A stretch of DNA of 64,000 nt from Aureispira sp. CCB-E (GTDB lineage Bacteria > Bacteroidota > Bacteroidia > Chitinophagales > Saprospiraceae), in the NCBI RefSeq assembly GCF_031326345.1, contig NZ_CP133671.1, positions 496,001 through 560,000 of the forward strand, given 5' to 3'. The notes under the pieces were generated by a model that saw only the letters and a program-made list of their open reading frames with translations, was not told the origin of the DNA and searched no databases. The translations under genes were made by a program, and so were the position numbers. Positions 1 to 8,666 of this stretch are shown here, piece by piece (positions within the stretch are counted from its first letter, which is position 1; the number at the start of each line of letters is the position of its first letter).

Positions 1-2
1 GA

Positions 3-371
3 TTTAGAGGAGAACAAGAGGGAGAATGGACACTACATCGAGGAGAATATACTATTTGGATTGATGTTTGGAACGACCCAATAGAAAAAGTAGCTTATCT
101 ACAGGTTGTTGCCCCTGTTATGGAAATTCCTGATGAATCACAAACGGTTCTTTTTCGAGAGTTGTTACAAATTAATTTGCAACTATGTGGTATTGCTTTT
201 TCAGTTCATGGAGAAAAAGTAGTCCTAAAAGGAACGAGGGTTGCAGAAGGTTTGGATGTAGAGGAAGCACATGCTATGATTATGCTGATTAGCAAATATG
301 TTAGTAATTTTTCGCCGATTTTGCTCAAACGATATTTTAATAACGGACAACCAGGAATTCCTCCTAAGTAA
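3..371 (+). CDS. C-terminal part of a YbjN/CesT-like protein (gene starts before the window)
   Basis: The frame is open from the left edge and ends in TAA, so this is the 3' end of a gene that begins outside the window. The internal ATG at 120 is not the true start, because the reading upstream of it (FRGEQEGEWTLHRGEYTIW and on) is protein-like in the same frame. The visible 122 residues have an alternating strand/helix pattern: a phrase around VAYLQVVAPV, then a helix FRELLQINLQ, then paired strands and a helical end. This resembles the alpha/beta fold of YbjN and type III chaperone-like (CesT) proteins. No catalytic motif is seen. The family assignment is a fold-level impression; the partial coding call itself is firm. 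Confidence 0.6.
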   Translation, partial: FRGEQEGEWTLHRGEYTIWIDVWNDPIEKVAYLQVVAPVMEIPDESQTVLFRELLQINLQLCGIAFSVHGEKVVLKGTRVAEGLDVEEAHAMIMLISKYVSNFSPILLKRYFNNGQPGIPPK

Positions 372-481
372 ATCAACAAAATGCGGTTGTTAATCTTTTT
401 AATGATTGATTAAGGTAATCGCTAAAAGATAGGACAAGTTGTTAATGAATAATTCTGTTAACGTACGAAAGGTTATGATAA

Positions 482-603
482 CTAATCGTCCGCTACGCTT
501 TTGAATCGCGTTTTTGTGTTACTAGTACAAGCTTACTCGGCAAACAGAGGTAGTTGCGCTGCGTAGCACCTCAATTTAACATGATTTTTAAACGGACTAC
601 TAG
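482..603. repeat. Intergenic element with imperfect terminal inverted repeats
   Basis: The left end CTAATCGTCCGCT and the right end AACGGACTACTAG are imperfect reverse complements enclosing about 120 bp. Inside lies a small hairpin with GAGGT and ACCTC arms around TTGCGCTGCGTAGC. The element fills most of the gap before ogt and ends 9 bp from its start. It belongs with the other TIR-bearing intergenic elements here, though its termini read TCGTCCG/TAGTCCG rather than TAGTTCG. Confidence 0.45.
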
Positions 604-611
604 ATAATCAT

Positions 612-1094
612 ATGAAAACTTATTACAATTCCCCTATAGGTCGTTTGGTAATTACAGGAAGTATGAACAAAATAATGTCCATAGTTGTTGATGAAACGTC
701 AAGGGACTTTGCAGGACAACTGCCTGACTATATGAGACTTTGTGTGGATGAACTAGATGCGTATTTTAACAAAGGGTTAGAACGATTCACGGTTGATTTA
801 AAGTTGGAGCAAGGAACATTATTTCAACAAAAAGTCTGGACAGAATTGCTGAATATACCGTACGGAAGGACAACAACATATCTGAAGATAGCCGAAAAAG
901 TAAGTACTAAAAATGCTGTTCGTGCTGTGGGGCGTTGTGTAGGCAATAATCCTTTTGCGATTATAGCACCTTGTCATCGTGTAATAGGGACAGATGGAAG
1001 CTTAACAGGATTTGCATATGGTTTGGAAGCAAAACGTTTGTTACTAGAGTTAGAAAAGTCAAAATTGTATGGGAAACAGTTCAAATTGTTTTAA
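612..1094 (+). CDS. ogt: Methylated-DNA--[protein]-cysteine S-methyltransferase
   Basis: Repairs O6-alkylguanine by transferring the alkyl group irreversibly to its own cysteine. The active-site motif PCHRVI is clear, with the acceptor Cys at about residue 121, preceded by the helix-turn-helix/arginine-finger segment (AVRAVGRCVGNNP, residues about 101-113) and followed by the usual GFAYGLEAKRLLLELE ending. At 160 residues it is the normal length of a stand-alone Ogt, with no Ada-type regulatory domain. The ATG start gives the typical N-terminal strand (YYNSPIGRLVI). A TIR element lies immediately upstream, and the bat genes start 26 bp downstream on the same strand, but no functional link is evident. 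Confidence 0.95.
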   Translation: MKTYYNSPIGRLVITGSMNKIMSIVVDETSRDFAGQLPDYMRLCVDELDAYFNKGLERFTVDLKLEQGTLFQQKVWTELLNIPYGRTTTYLKIAEKVSTKNAVRAVGRCVGNNPFAIIAPCHRVIGTDGSLTGFAYGLEAKRLLLELEKSKLYGKQFKLF

Positions 1095-1120
1095 ACAACT
1101 TCAAAACTAAAACCATTACT

Positions 1121-1918
1121 ATGAAATATTGGAGTATATTTTTGATATTATTTTTGAGCCATCTAATAATGGCACAAACCGAACATAGTGCTTTACTTGA
1201 TGGTACTATTGCTTATGAAAAAGGAGATTTTGAAACAGCGACTAAAAAGTTTGAAAAAGCCTTAGAGCGCAATAGTAGTTCTTTGAAAGGCAATTTTAAT
1301 TTGGGAAATAGCTTATATAAGCGCCAAAAGTACGATGAGGCAGCGACTTATTACCAAAATGCAATAGAGGCAGCCGAAGGAAATAAAGAAAAAGCACAGG
1401 CATTTTATAATTTTGGAAATACGCGTTTGGCGCAAGCTAAACGTAGTATGCAACAACAAGGACAGGGACCTGCTATGTTGGATGAAAAAGGACAAAAACA
1501 TTTAAAGGAAGCAATTGATTCTTACAAAAATGCTTTGCGAAACAATGCCCAAGATTATGATGCAAAGAATAATTTAGCAACTGCTTATAAGTTATTACGT
1601 CAACAGCAACAACAACAGCAACAACAACAGCAAAATAAGGAGCAAAACCAAGATCAAAAAAATCAAGATCAGAAAGACCAAAAAAATCAACAAGATAAAC
1701 AGGAAAATCAGCAGGATAAACCATCTGAAAAACCTAAGGAGAATCAGCCAATTGATAATGAAAATCAAAAAAATCCAGCTGATTTAGAACCTCAAGAGAT
1801 GTCTAAGGATGAAGTTGATCGTTTGCTAGAAATTATTGAGCAGGACGATAAAAAAGTACAAGAGAAATTGATGAAACGCAAACGTTCTAAAACCAAGAAA
1901 CCAGAGAAAGCTTGGTAG
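1121..1918 (+). CDS. batC: BatC-like TPR protein with a glutamine-rich tail
   Basis: An exported tetratricopeptide protein of 265 residues. The ATG at 1121 is chosen because it gives a clean signal peptide (hydrophobic FLILFLSHLIMA followed by Gln) and lies just after ogt; an upstream in-frame start would run inside ogt. Residues about 20-155 hold TPR-like repeats (LKGNFNLGNSLYKRQKYDEA is one). From about 158 the chain becomes a run of Gln and then a Q/N/K/D-rich disordered stretch. It ends with an acidic/basic helix (DEVDRLLEIIEQDDKKVQEK) typical of Bacteroidota BatC. Followed by batD and batE genes in the usual order. Bat proteins are linked to aerotolerance and envelope stress; their mechanism is unsettled. 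The CAA/CAG run is a length-variable site. Confidence 0.8.
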   Translation: MKYWSIFLILFLSHLIMAQTEHSALLDGTIAYEKGDFETATKKFEKALERNSSSLKGNFNLGNSLYKRQKYDEAATYYQNAIEAAEGNKEKAQAFYNFGNTRLAQAKRSMQQQGQGPAMLDEKGQKHLKEAIDSYKNALRNNAQDYDAKNNLATAYKLLRQQQQQQQQQQQNKEQNQDQKNQDQKDQKNQQDKQENQQDKPSEKPKENQPIDNENQKNPADLEPQEMSKDEVDRLLEIIEQDDKKVQEKLMKRKRSKTKKPEKAW

Positions 1919-2030
1919 CAGGAGGGTAGTCTTGTGTCAAATTCTTATGTTTTTAGCTTGTATCTCATCCAAATCAGTCGTATCTTTACTTGCTTGCAGG
2001 TGGTAATCGTCCGTTAAAACCTTGTTAAGC

Positions 2031-2090
2031 AGGTCTTTTTTTTCTGTTTGAGCTTATTTTTTGCTTAAAATTAGAATTGAAAAAAGACCT
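2031..2090. repeat. Inverted repeat between batC and the short batD-like gene
   Basis: AGGTCTTTTTT (2031-2041) and AAAAAAGACCT (2080-2090) form an 11-bp perfect inverted repeat with a 38-nt spacer. On the plus strand it could fold as a loose terminator or processing stem between batC and the next gene; the right arm lies 33 bp before the next start codon. A related string (AAAAAAGACCT, later TTTTTAGACATTAT) occurs again near 20.75-20.81 kb, which hints at a shared module. Confidence 0.35.
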
Positions 2091-2122
2091 AAATTTTTAG
2101 ACATTATCAAAACTAGAAAACT

Positions 2123-2743
2123 ATGAACAATCAACTATTTTTAATCCTGTTGGGATTACTAACGGGGTTTTCATGTGTTGCTCAAGAAGAAAAGAGCAGT
2201 TCTTTTTTTGTGGAAGTAGCTTACGATACCATTGCTTTAGAGGAGCAATTTGAATTGAAATTTACTTTAAAAAATGCAAAGGCAATTGCCTCTTTTGAGC
2301 CTCCAGCGTTAGAAGGCTTTCAATTACTTGCTGGACCAATGACGAGTCAATCAATGTCTATTATTAATGGAGATATGACACAATCCATGTCGTATACTTA
2401 CATCCTAAAGCCAATGGATTTAGGTGTTTTTATTATTCCAGCTACTACTATTGAGACAGAAACAGGTATGTTGTTATCCGAGGATATTGCTGTTGTTGTT
2501 GTTGAGAAGATCGAACACCCTCATCGCAACAACCCACTCAATAATGCTTTTCAAGACCCATTTGGAAATAATCCTTTCTTTAATGATCCTTTTTTTAATC
2601 AAGGAAGAAGAAATCCTAGACAAGGAATGGATGAGATGTTAAAAAGTTTTGACGACATGTTTAAAACATTGCCGCCAGAGTATTATCCACAGCCTGCTCC
2701 AAAAGAAAAGCCTAAAAAGAAAGAAAAGGTTTACAAAATATAA
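2123..2743 (+). CDS. Short BatD-like protein (N-terminal domain only)
   Basis: A 206-residue exported protein with a signal peptide ending before Gln-21. Residues about 25-130 match the first beta-sandwich of BatD: compare EEQFELKFTLKNAKAIASFE with GNPFEVTFQLKNAKVKKIDP in the full BatD that follows, and in both a MTQSMSYTYIL / TNESYSYYVV phrase. The rest is an N/F/P-rich linker (NNPFFNDPFFNQGRR) and a Lys-rich end. It lacks the further beta domains, membrane segment and C-terminal helical domain of BatD. No BatD-like sequence continues after its stop in any frame, so it looks like a dedicated short paralogue rather than a recent frameshift. It may bind a partner in the Bat complex; that is inference. 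Confidence 0.75.
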   Translation: MNNQLFLILLGLLTGFSCVAQEEKSSSFFVEVAYDTIALEEQFELKFTLKNAKAIASFEPPALEGFQLLAGPMTSQSMSIINGDMTQSMSYTYILKPMDLGVFIIPATTIETETGMLLSEDIAVVVVEKIEHPHRNNPLNNAFQDPFGNNPFFNDPFFNQGRRNPRQGMDEMLKSFDDMFKTLPPEYYPQPAPKEKPKKKEKVYKI

Positions 2744-2902
2744 GGTTCTTAATGAAGTTTTGTTTGAGTTTCTGAGACTTGTCGTTTGTCTAATTAAATG
2801 AGCTGATCTATTGATTAGAGCAAATAAAAAATAGCGAAGTCAAACAATGATTATAATATTAGATACACTATTCAACAAGAGAATTAAAGCACTAAACTAG
2901 AT

Positions 2903-4663
2903 TTGAAGGCGACGAAATTATCCAACATACTTTTATTTTTGCTTACGACACTGTCTTTTTCATGGAGTTGGGGGCAACAAGTTAGCTTTGAAGCTATTTG
3001 TAATGCAAGAGAGGTGCTGGTTGGGAACCCTTTTGAAGTGACTTTTCAATTAAAAAATGCAAAAGTTAAAAAAATAGACCCACCAAGTTTTAATGGCTTG
3101 GAAGCGCAAGGCCCCAATATTGGGCAATCGTTTTCTTATGTTAATGGTCGAAGTTCTACCAATGAATCGTATAGTTATTATGTGGTTGCTAATAAACCAG
3201 GAACGTACAAAATTGGTGCAGCTAAAGTAATTACTAATAAAGGAAAAACGTTAAAAAGCAAGCCACTGACTGTAAAGGTAGTAGATAGACCAAGCACAGA
3301 AGACAATTCAGACTTGGCAGGCAAAGTGTTTCTACGAACAGAGTTGAGCAATACAGATGCTGTAGTTGGAGAGCAAGTGACGGTTGATATACGAATTTAT
3401 ACGCAGGTGGGAATAGAGCAAACAGAGATGGTAAAAGAGCCTACATTTGAAAATATGTATTCTCATTATCTTAGAAGTTTTGCGGATCGCCCAGAGATTG
3501 TTGTTGTGGAAGGAGATCAATATTATACACAGATTATTCGAAGAATTGTTGTGTTTCCCTCCAAGCCAGGAACAATCGTTGTAGAACCAGCTATTCTGAA
3601 TATAGGAATAGCATCGAATCAGGGGGGAGGCCTTTTTAATCCTTTTGCAATAGAATCCTATACCATTAAAAGTTTGCCAGTAGAGTTAAATGTAAGTGAA
3701 CTAGGAGGAGCAGCTTCGGGGTTCTCTGGTGCCGTAGGGAATTATAGAATGCAAGCGCATGTGTCTAAGAATAAAATCACTTCTGATGATGTATTAGAGT
3801 TGACCCTTCGTGTACGTGGACAAGGGGATATTAAGCAGGTTTTGGCTCCTAATATTGGGGTTGATAAAAAGTACTTTGATCAATTTAAACCTAATATCAA
3901 CGAAGATATACGAGAAGGTGGGGGATTGTTAGGAGGTGTCAAGGAATTTCAATATGTATTGACTCCAAAAGCAACAGGAACCTTTACCGCAAATCCAAAG
4001 TTTGTTTATTTTGATTCTAAAGAAAAAAAGTTTGTAACCATTGATACTTCAATTACTATTGAGGTAGTGCCAGGCAAAAGTAACTTGCCTACCAAAGCAG
4101 AACGGGATGCAGCTGGTGACCAGCCACTCGTAATAAAAGAAACAGAATCAATGGACTTAATGAGTTTTAAAGCGCCTTTAAAAACAGCTCAATTTTCAAG
4201 AGAAAAGAAGGGAGTTTTTTTAGGGTCTGTATTGTTTTGGGGACTGGCAATTTTTCCATTTATAGCGCTCATTGCTTTTTTACAATGGAAGAAAAAATAT
4301 GATGATTTGAATAATATTTCAGACAAGGAACGGAAACAGAGAAATGCAGGTTCAGAAGCTTCTATTCGCTTGCAAGCAGCTAAAAATGCTTTGGATCTCG
4401 ATGATTCTAAACTGTTTTTTAATGAAATTTCTAAAGCGTTGTTGGGCTTTGTAAGCGATAAGTATCATATACCAACAGTTGAATTGACAAAAGATAACGT
4501 GCGACAAAAACTAGCCGCTCAAGATATTGCGGATGAAAAAATTGATTCATTGGTAAGTATTTTGCAAACTTCAGAAATGGCACTTTTTGCAGGCTTGACG
4601 AATCACGAATCCATGGAAAAGGTGTATCAAGAAAGTACGGATTTAATTCAATTAATGAGCTAA
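2903..4663 (+). CDS. batD: BatD family protein
   Basis: A 586-residue inner-membrane-anchored protein: signal peptide at residues 1-24, successive beta-sandwich domains over about 25-415, one membrane segment near residue 445 (GVFLGSVLFWGLAIFPFIAL), then a cytoplasmic helical domain. The start is TTG; no in-frame ATG gives a signal peptide. The gene sits between the short batD-like gene and batE, with only 14 bp to batE. In Bacteroidota the Bat proteins (BatA/B with VWA domains, BatC, BatD, BatE) act together at the inner membrane. batA, batB and the MoxR gene are not in this window, and ogt stands where they would be expected. Confidence 0.88.
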   Translation: MKATKLSNILLFLLTTLSFSWSWGQQVSFEAICNAREVLVGNPFEVTFQLKNAKVKKIDPPSFNGLEAQGPNIGQSFSYVNGRSSTNESYSYYVVANKPGTYKIGAAKVITNKGKTLKSKPLTVKVVDRPSTEDNSDLAGKVFLRTELSNTDAVVGEQVTVDIRIYTQVGIEQTEMVKEPTFENMYSHYLRSFADRPEIVVVEGDQYYTQIIRRIVVFPSKPGTIVVEPAILNIGIASNQGGGLFNPFAIESYTIKSLPVELNVSELGGAASGFSGAVGNYRMQAHVSKNKITSDDVLELTLRVRGQGDIKQVLAPNIGVDKKYFDQFKPNINEDIREGGGLLGGVKEFQYVLTPKATGTFTANPKFVYFDSKEKKFVTIDTSITIEVVPGKSNLPTKAERDAAGDQPLVIKETESMDLMSFKAPLKTAQFSREKKGVFLGSVLFWGLAIFPFIALIAFLQWKKKYDDLNNISDKERKQRNAGSEASIRLQAAKNALDLDDSKLFFNEISKALLGFVSDKYHIPTVELTKDNVRQKLAAQDIADEKIDSLVSILQTSEMALFAGLTNHESMEKVYQESTDLIQLMS

Positions 4664-4677
4664 AATACCAATTAGAG

Positions 4678-5436
4678 ATGAAAAAGAGTTCCTTGTTGTG
4701 GAAAGTTGTGCTGCTGTTTGTATTGGTAACAGAATGGGCTTTAGCCAACGATTCAACAGCTACTGATTTTGCCAAAGCTGTTCAGGCACAGGAGAATGGT
4801 CAGTACAAAGAAGCAATAAAACTATACGAACAAATATTAGAAACAGATATGGTTTCTCCTGCTTTGTATAATAATTTGGGCTTGGCTTATTATAATAACA
4901 AACAGCTTGGCTTTGCTATTGTACAGTTTGAACGAGCATTAAAGTTGGCTCCAGAACATACCGATGCGAAACATAACTTGCAAGCAGCACAACAACGGAT
5001 AGAAGATACTTATAAGGCACCCGAAGCCTTATTTTTTGTGCAGTGGTGGCATTCTATTGTAGGGACATTTAGTTCTACAGGTTGGGCTGTTTTGTTTTTG
5101 TGTTTAATTTTTATGGGAGTAACAGCTGTTGTTGTTTGGCAATGGCAACATCAATCCTTATTTAAAGGAATCGCTATTCTTTTCTTTTGCTCTAGTTTTT
5201 TTCCATTGATTTGGGGCTTCCAACAAAAGGAATTAGAGACAAGCTCCAACGCTGCTATTGTTGTTAATGAACAAATAGGTCTGCGCCAAGAGCCAGACTT
5301 GTCTAGCGAAGAAATAGAATTGGTTTTTGAAGGAGTAAAGGTATCTATATTAGAGGTACAAGATAGTTGGACGCATATAGAACTACCCAATCATTTGATA
5401 GGGTGGGTACCTAGCACTATGTTAGAACAAATTTAA
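4678..5436 (+). CDS. batE: BatE-like protein: TPR plus SH3 domain
   Basis: A 252-residue protein with a signal peptide (cleavage near ALA-ND), a pair of TPR units at about 30-105 (a clear one around NLGLAYYNNKQLGFAIVQFE), two membrane segments at about 135-180, and a C-terminal bacterial SH3-like domain (VVNEQIGLRQEPDLSSEEIE to the terminal GWVPSTMLEQI). This order, TPR, two TM helices and SH3, is the BatE arrangement. It starts 14 bp after batD and is likely co-transcribed. It ends 8 bp from the convergent next gene. It is one of the few exported proteins here without Gln after the predicted cleavage site. Confidence 0.85.
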   Translation: MKKSSLLWKVVLLFVLVTEWALANDSTATDFAKAVQAQENGQYKEAIKLYEQILETDMVSPALYNNLGLAYYNNKQLGFAIVQFERALKLAPEHTDAKHNLQAAQQRIEDTYKAPEALFFVQWWHSIVGTFSSTGWAVLFLCLIFMGVTAVVVWQWQHQSLFKGIAILFFCSSFFPLIWGFQQKELETSSNAAIVVNEQIGLRQEPDLSSEEIELVFEGVKVSILEVQDSWTHIELPNHLIGWVPSTMLEQI

Positions 5437-5444
5437 GGAGATAT

Positions 5445-6137
5445 TTAGTCGGGCTTGGGAGTTGCAAAGCGTATCTTTCTGCTGCCCAACATCCATTCAC
5501 CTGTACGAATGCCCTGTTTATACTGACCTTTTTCTATAATAGCTCCATCAAAATTATACAAAACCCATTCGCCATCTAGTTTATTTTCTTTGATATTAAA
5601 TATCAAACTTACTGGATGAGTAATCTGACTTTTTGATGTTTTGCAAACATAAGGATCTTCTTTTAGAGGAGAAAATTGATAGGTTCCATCTGGTTTCTTT
5701 GTAATAATTTCCATGAAACGTTTGTATCGGGTATATTTTTCCTGCTGATTAGTTTGCCCAACACTTCTTGAACATTGAGAGGAATAAGTATGTAGTTCTC
5801 CATTGAATTCGTAGCCAAAAATTAGACAAGTATCACCAATTGGTGCTCTAAAACCACAATCTCCCCTTGAGGTTAGAATGTCGATTTCTGTGGTTGCTTG
5901 TTGCCCTTTGTAATAATACTGGACAGAAAAAGTAAGTTGAAGTTGTTCTGCTTGGGTTTTGGATTGTTTTAATACGCCTTCAAAAATGACAGAACTAATA
6001 AAATCACTTTTCTTCTTGATAACCAATCCCTCAATCTCTTCTACAGGAACATCCGTCTGAAAGCAATCACAAGAGCAAGCATGTGCGTGATGGTTGATAA
6101 CAAGAATTATGAGTGCTACAAAAAAATAACGAATCAT
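5445..6137 (-). CDS. Secreted NTR/TIMP-like protein with MORN-like tail
   Basis: A 230-residue exported protein. The signal peptide ends in HAHA and the mature chain begins CSCDCF, the pattern of netrin/TIMP-like (NTR) domains, whose N-terminal Cys-x-Cys packs against a later cysteine. Here ILTSRGDCGF and SSQCSRS supply later cysteines. The beta-rich core (SDFISSVIFEGVL, FSVQYYYKG) fits that fold. The last 60 residues contain MORN-like units (NKLDGEWVLYNFDG and EKGQYKQGIRTGEWML). Binding partners are unknown. It is transcribed alone, convergent with batE. The NTR call is motif-based and moderately sure; no enzyme function is implied. Confidence 0.6.
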   Translation of the reverse strand: MIRYFFVALIILVINHHAHACSCDCFQTDVPVEEIEGLVIKKKSDFISSVIFEGVLKQSKTQAEQLQLTFSVQYYYKGQQATTEIDILTSRGDCGFRAPIGDTCLIFGYEFNGELHTYSSQCSRSVGQTNQQEKYTRYKRFMEIITKKPDGTYQFSPLKEDPYVCKTSKSQITHPVSLIFNIKENKLDGEWVLYNFDGAIIEKGQYKQGIRTGEWMLGSRKIRFATPKPD

Positions 6138-6280
6138 AGTGGTGGATATTAATGGAGTAAAATAATCCTCTTAAACAAAATGGAATATGACAAGAAGAGT
6201 TAAGCAAATATCCAACCAAAAAACGACAAAGGAGATGATTATTAAATGAATGCGGTGACTGTTTACATTTATAAAATAAG

Positions 6281-6308
6281 AAAAGCCTACCACGAATGAT
6301 AGGCTTTT
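6281..6308. terminator. Intrinsic terminator after the cold-shock gene
   Basis: AAAAGCCTA and TAGGCTTTT form a 9-bp stem with a 10-nt loop. The stem itself carries the A/T tracts, so it could work in both directions. It lies 28 bp beyond the stop of the cold-shock gene. Confidence 0.8.
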
Positions 6309-6336
6309 CCAAATAGATTACTAAAAAAAGTAATAC

Positions 6337-6528
6337 TTAAGCTAATTTTACTTCTACAGCATTTAGCCCTTTTCTACCTTCTTCAGTCTCGTAATTTACT
6401 TTATCTCCTTCGCGAATATCGTCGATTAGTCCATTTACGTGTACAAATACGTCTTTTCCTCCGTCATCTGGAGTAATAAATCCGTATCCTTTTGATTCAT
6501 TGAAGAATTTAACTGTTCCGTTGTTCAT
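6337..6528 (-). CDS. Cold-shock domain protein
   Basis: A single cold-shock (OB-fold) domain that binds single-stranded RNA/DNA, usually acting as an RNA chaperone. Both nucleic-acid motifs are present: RNP1 as KGYGFITP and RNP2 as DVFVHV, with the opening [11 protein letters not shown]. The start is set at the ATG giving MNNGTVKFF (63 residues). An adjacent ATG 3 bp upstream is equally possible. A further in-frame start at 6558 would fall inside the promoter box and adds an untypical hydrophobic leader, so it is rejected. Stands alone with its own promoter and terminator. Confidence 0.93.
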   Translation of the reverse strand: MNNGTVKFFNESKGYGFITPDDGGKDVFVHVNGLIDDIREGDKVNYETEEGRKGLNAVEVKLA

Positions 6529-6555
6529 CATTAAAAATTTAAAATAAATAAAGCA

Positions 6556-6563
6556 CAAAAGTA
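6556..6563 (-). promoter_or_regulatory. TAnnTTTG promoter box for the cold-shock gene
   Basis: On the minus strand TACTTTTG matches the Bacteroidota -7 consensus TAnnTTTG and lies about 28 bp before the chosen start codon, leaving a leader of about 20 nt. A TTG lies only about 14 bp upstream, closer than usual. The rest of the divergent gap up to the GGT gene is AT-rich, with one repeat module near 6.87 kb. Confidence 0.5.
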
Positions 6564-6864
6564 ATTTTATATATTGACAACTTCTAATTTTTGACTAAAA
6601 AAAAACATTTATATTGTATTTGGTGTAAATCTTTTAAAATCAATTTTTTATACTTTATATTAATTTTATTTGCTTAAAATGCAAAAGACTAGTATTTTAA
6701 CTCTTTTCTATTGGTGCGTTTGAGCAAGCTAATAACTTGCTTGTAGAAGCAGAAAAGAAGATTTGAAAAGATGAAAAACATTGGGTATCTTCTAGACTTT
6801 TTAACTATTAAAACAATTGTATTCTAAACGATTGTTACATTATTACAAAAGAAAAATCGTGTCA

Positions 6865-6886
6865 GTTTACTTCGTGAGCGCTACGC
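6865..6886. repeat. Shared intergenic repeat module
   Basis: GTTTACTTCGTGAGCGCTACGC is nearly identical to one arm of the large hairpin in the 20.3 kb element (GTTTACTTCGTGAGTGCTGCGC there), and the following CTTTTAGTTA also matches that element in reverse. This is a lone module without clear terminal repeats, sitting about 90 bp before the GGT gene. Confidence 0.5.
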
Positions 6887-6973
6887 TTTTAGTTAACTGC
6901 GTTACTAAGTACTAACTTCTATTGCGTGGATTCAACGAACTATTTTAGAATTGTACTTACAATAAAAATTAGC

Positions 6974-8428
6974 ATGATGCATGGAATTATAGCAGCAGGG
7001 CATAAAAAAACAGCCGAAGCTGCAGGAATAATCTTAAAAGACGGTGGAAATGCTTTTGACGCAGCTATTGCTGCTTTTTTTGCCTCTTTTATTAATGAAC
7101 CCTGTATGAGTTCAGCGGGAGGAGGAGCTTTTGCCAATATCTTGACTGCTGAAGGACAATCTATATTTTTGGATTGTTTTTGTCAAACTCCCAAGAGAAA
7201 ACGACCTATTTCAGAAGTCGATTTTGGTCCAATGGTTGTAAATTTTGGCTCTACAACAGAAACTTTTCATGTTGGTATGGGGTCTATAGCTGTTCCTGGA
7301 ATTATTGCAGGGATTTACTATATACACGAGCATTTTGCTAGTCGTCCCATGTCTGTTTTGATAGAACCTGCGTTAGAGTTGGCTCGAAAAGGAGTAGCGA
7401 TTAATGATTTTCAGTACTTTGATATTCGTGTTTTAGAAGCAATTATGACCAAAGAGGAAGAATCTAGAAAAATTTTCTACCCAGACGGAAAGCCAATACC
7501 CGTAGGAAGTCTTTTAAAAATGCCTGCCATGGCTGATTATTTAGAATTCTTAGTTAAGGAAGGCAAGCGGGAATTTTATGAGGGTGAATTTGGGCAGCGT
7601 TTGGTTGCTGATAGTAAAGCAAAAGGTGGCTTTTTGACAGAAAAGGATTTATTGGAATATGAGGTGAAGGTAAGTCGACCCTTGTCATTCAAGTATCGAG
7701 ATAAAACTATTTTGACCAATCCATTGCCTAGTATGGGAGGAACACTCTTAGGCTTGGTCATGCGAAAATTAGAGAAGCGATACCAGCAAAATTATCAGGC
7801 TTTTAGCAAAGAACATATTCAAACGTTGCAACAAGTCATTGATGAAGTTTTTAGGATAGAGCGAAGTGTGACCAATCTAAATAAAAAATGGGGCAGTACT
7901 TCTCATTTTAATATCGTAGATAAGCAGGGAAATGCAATTAACATCACTATGTCCAATGGAGAAGGTTGTGGGTATATGGTTCCTGAGACAAATATTATGC
8001 TCAATAATATGTTAGGAGAGGCGTCGCTGTTGCCAAATGGCTTCCATTCGTGGACACCTGATACGCGTCTGTCGTCTATGATGGCACCTACTTTGGTTTT
8101 GGATGCAAATGGTAGGTTTGAAATTGCTACAGGAACTGGTGGCGCAAGTCGTATTCCTGCGGCAATAGCGCAGGTATTGCATTATTTAATTGATTTTAAA
8201 ATGGATGTTGAGCAGGCCGTTCATGCCGCCCGACTACACAACGAGCATTTAGAGTTAAACCTCGAGCCTGATTTTGTTGGAAAGCATCTTGCTCAAGATT
8301 CGTTAAAAGTCATACAATGGGAACAACCAGCCATGTATTTTGGAGGTGTTCATACTATACAGCGCAAAAATAGCAGCTTATACGCTGCTGGAGACACTCG
8401 TCGAGAAGGCTTTGCTTTAGAAGTTTAA
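6974..8428 (+). CDS. ggt: Gamma-glutamyltranspeptidase family protein
   Basis: An Ntn-hydrolase that normally cleaves and transfers gamma-glutamyl groups (glutathione) after self-processing. The opening GIIAAGHKKTAEAAG..GGNAFDAAIAA is the family signature. The self-cleavage site and nucleophile are in STSHFNIVD (Thr at about residue 309 from the chosen start), and the late motif GTGGASRIP is the glycine-rich substrate-binding loop. Length about 484 residues, shorter than classical enzymes (about 570). The ATG at 6974 is chosen; an in-frame GTG at 6926 would add 16 residues. No signal peptide is visible with either start, unusual for a GGT, so a cytoplasmic GGT-like amidohydrolase is possible. 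Confidence 0.88.
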   Translation: MMHGIIAAGHKKTAEAAGIILKDGGNAFDAAIAAFFASFINEPCMSSAGGGAFANILTAEGQSIFLDCFCQTPKRKRPISEVDFGPMVVNFGSTTETFHVGMGSIAVPGIIAGIYYIHEHFASRPMSVLIEPALELARKGVAINDFQYFDIRVLEAIMTKEEESRKIFYPDGKPIPVGSLLKMPAMADYLEFLVKEGKREFYEGEFGQRLVADSKAKGGFLTEKDLLEYEVKVSRPLSFKYRDKTILTNPLPSMGGTLLGLVMRKLEKRYQQNYQAFSKEHIQTLQQVIDEVFRIERSVTNLNKKWGSTSHFNIVDKQGNAINITMSNGEGCGYMVPETNIMLNNMLGEASLLPNGFHSWTPDTRLSSMMAPTLVLDANGRFEIATGTGGASRIPAAIAQVLHYLIDFKMDVEQAVHAARLHNEHLELNLEPDFVGKHLAQDSLKVIQWEQPAMYFGGVHTIQRKNSSLYAAGDTRREGFALEV

Positions 8429-8513
8429 CGAAGTCTTAAAGAGTTATTTCGTATTTTTTATTATTTTTGTAAGTCATACCTTTTTAGGTAAAGAGGTTTT
8501 TTTTGAAAATAAT

Positions 8514-8630
8514 AGTCCACTAATAGCTCAAACTGCGAGGTAGTGTACAACATCAAGCTAATCTGTTCCTCAAACATAGCCCAATTAGTTGGCTAGTTAT
8601 CTGTTTAACAAGTATTCGTTTTAGTGGATT
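8514..8630. repeat. Intergenic element with 10-bp terminal inverted repeats
   Basis: AGTCCACTAA at the left and TTAGTGGATT at the right are reverse complements at 9 of 10 positions and enclose 117 bp. It lies in the 450-bp gap between the GGT gene and ricT. The ends differ from the TAGTTCG family but share the AGTYC core. No protein-coding signal is seen inside. Confidence 0.4.
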
Positions 8631-8666
8631 GTTACCAAAAGAAATTCAAAATCGTTCTTAAATAAC

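Noticed and set aside
1473-1724. Opposite-strand frame over the Gln-rich tail of BatC
   Set aside because: It is the complement of the CAA/CAG run (giving V/A/D-rich sequence) and has no start context or homology; a shadow of batC.
2743-2902. BatD split by frameshift
   Set aside because: I looked for a continuation of BatD in other frames after the short gene's stop and found none; the next gene starts its own signal peptide.
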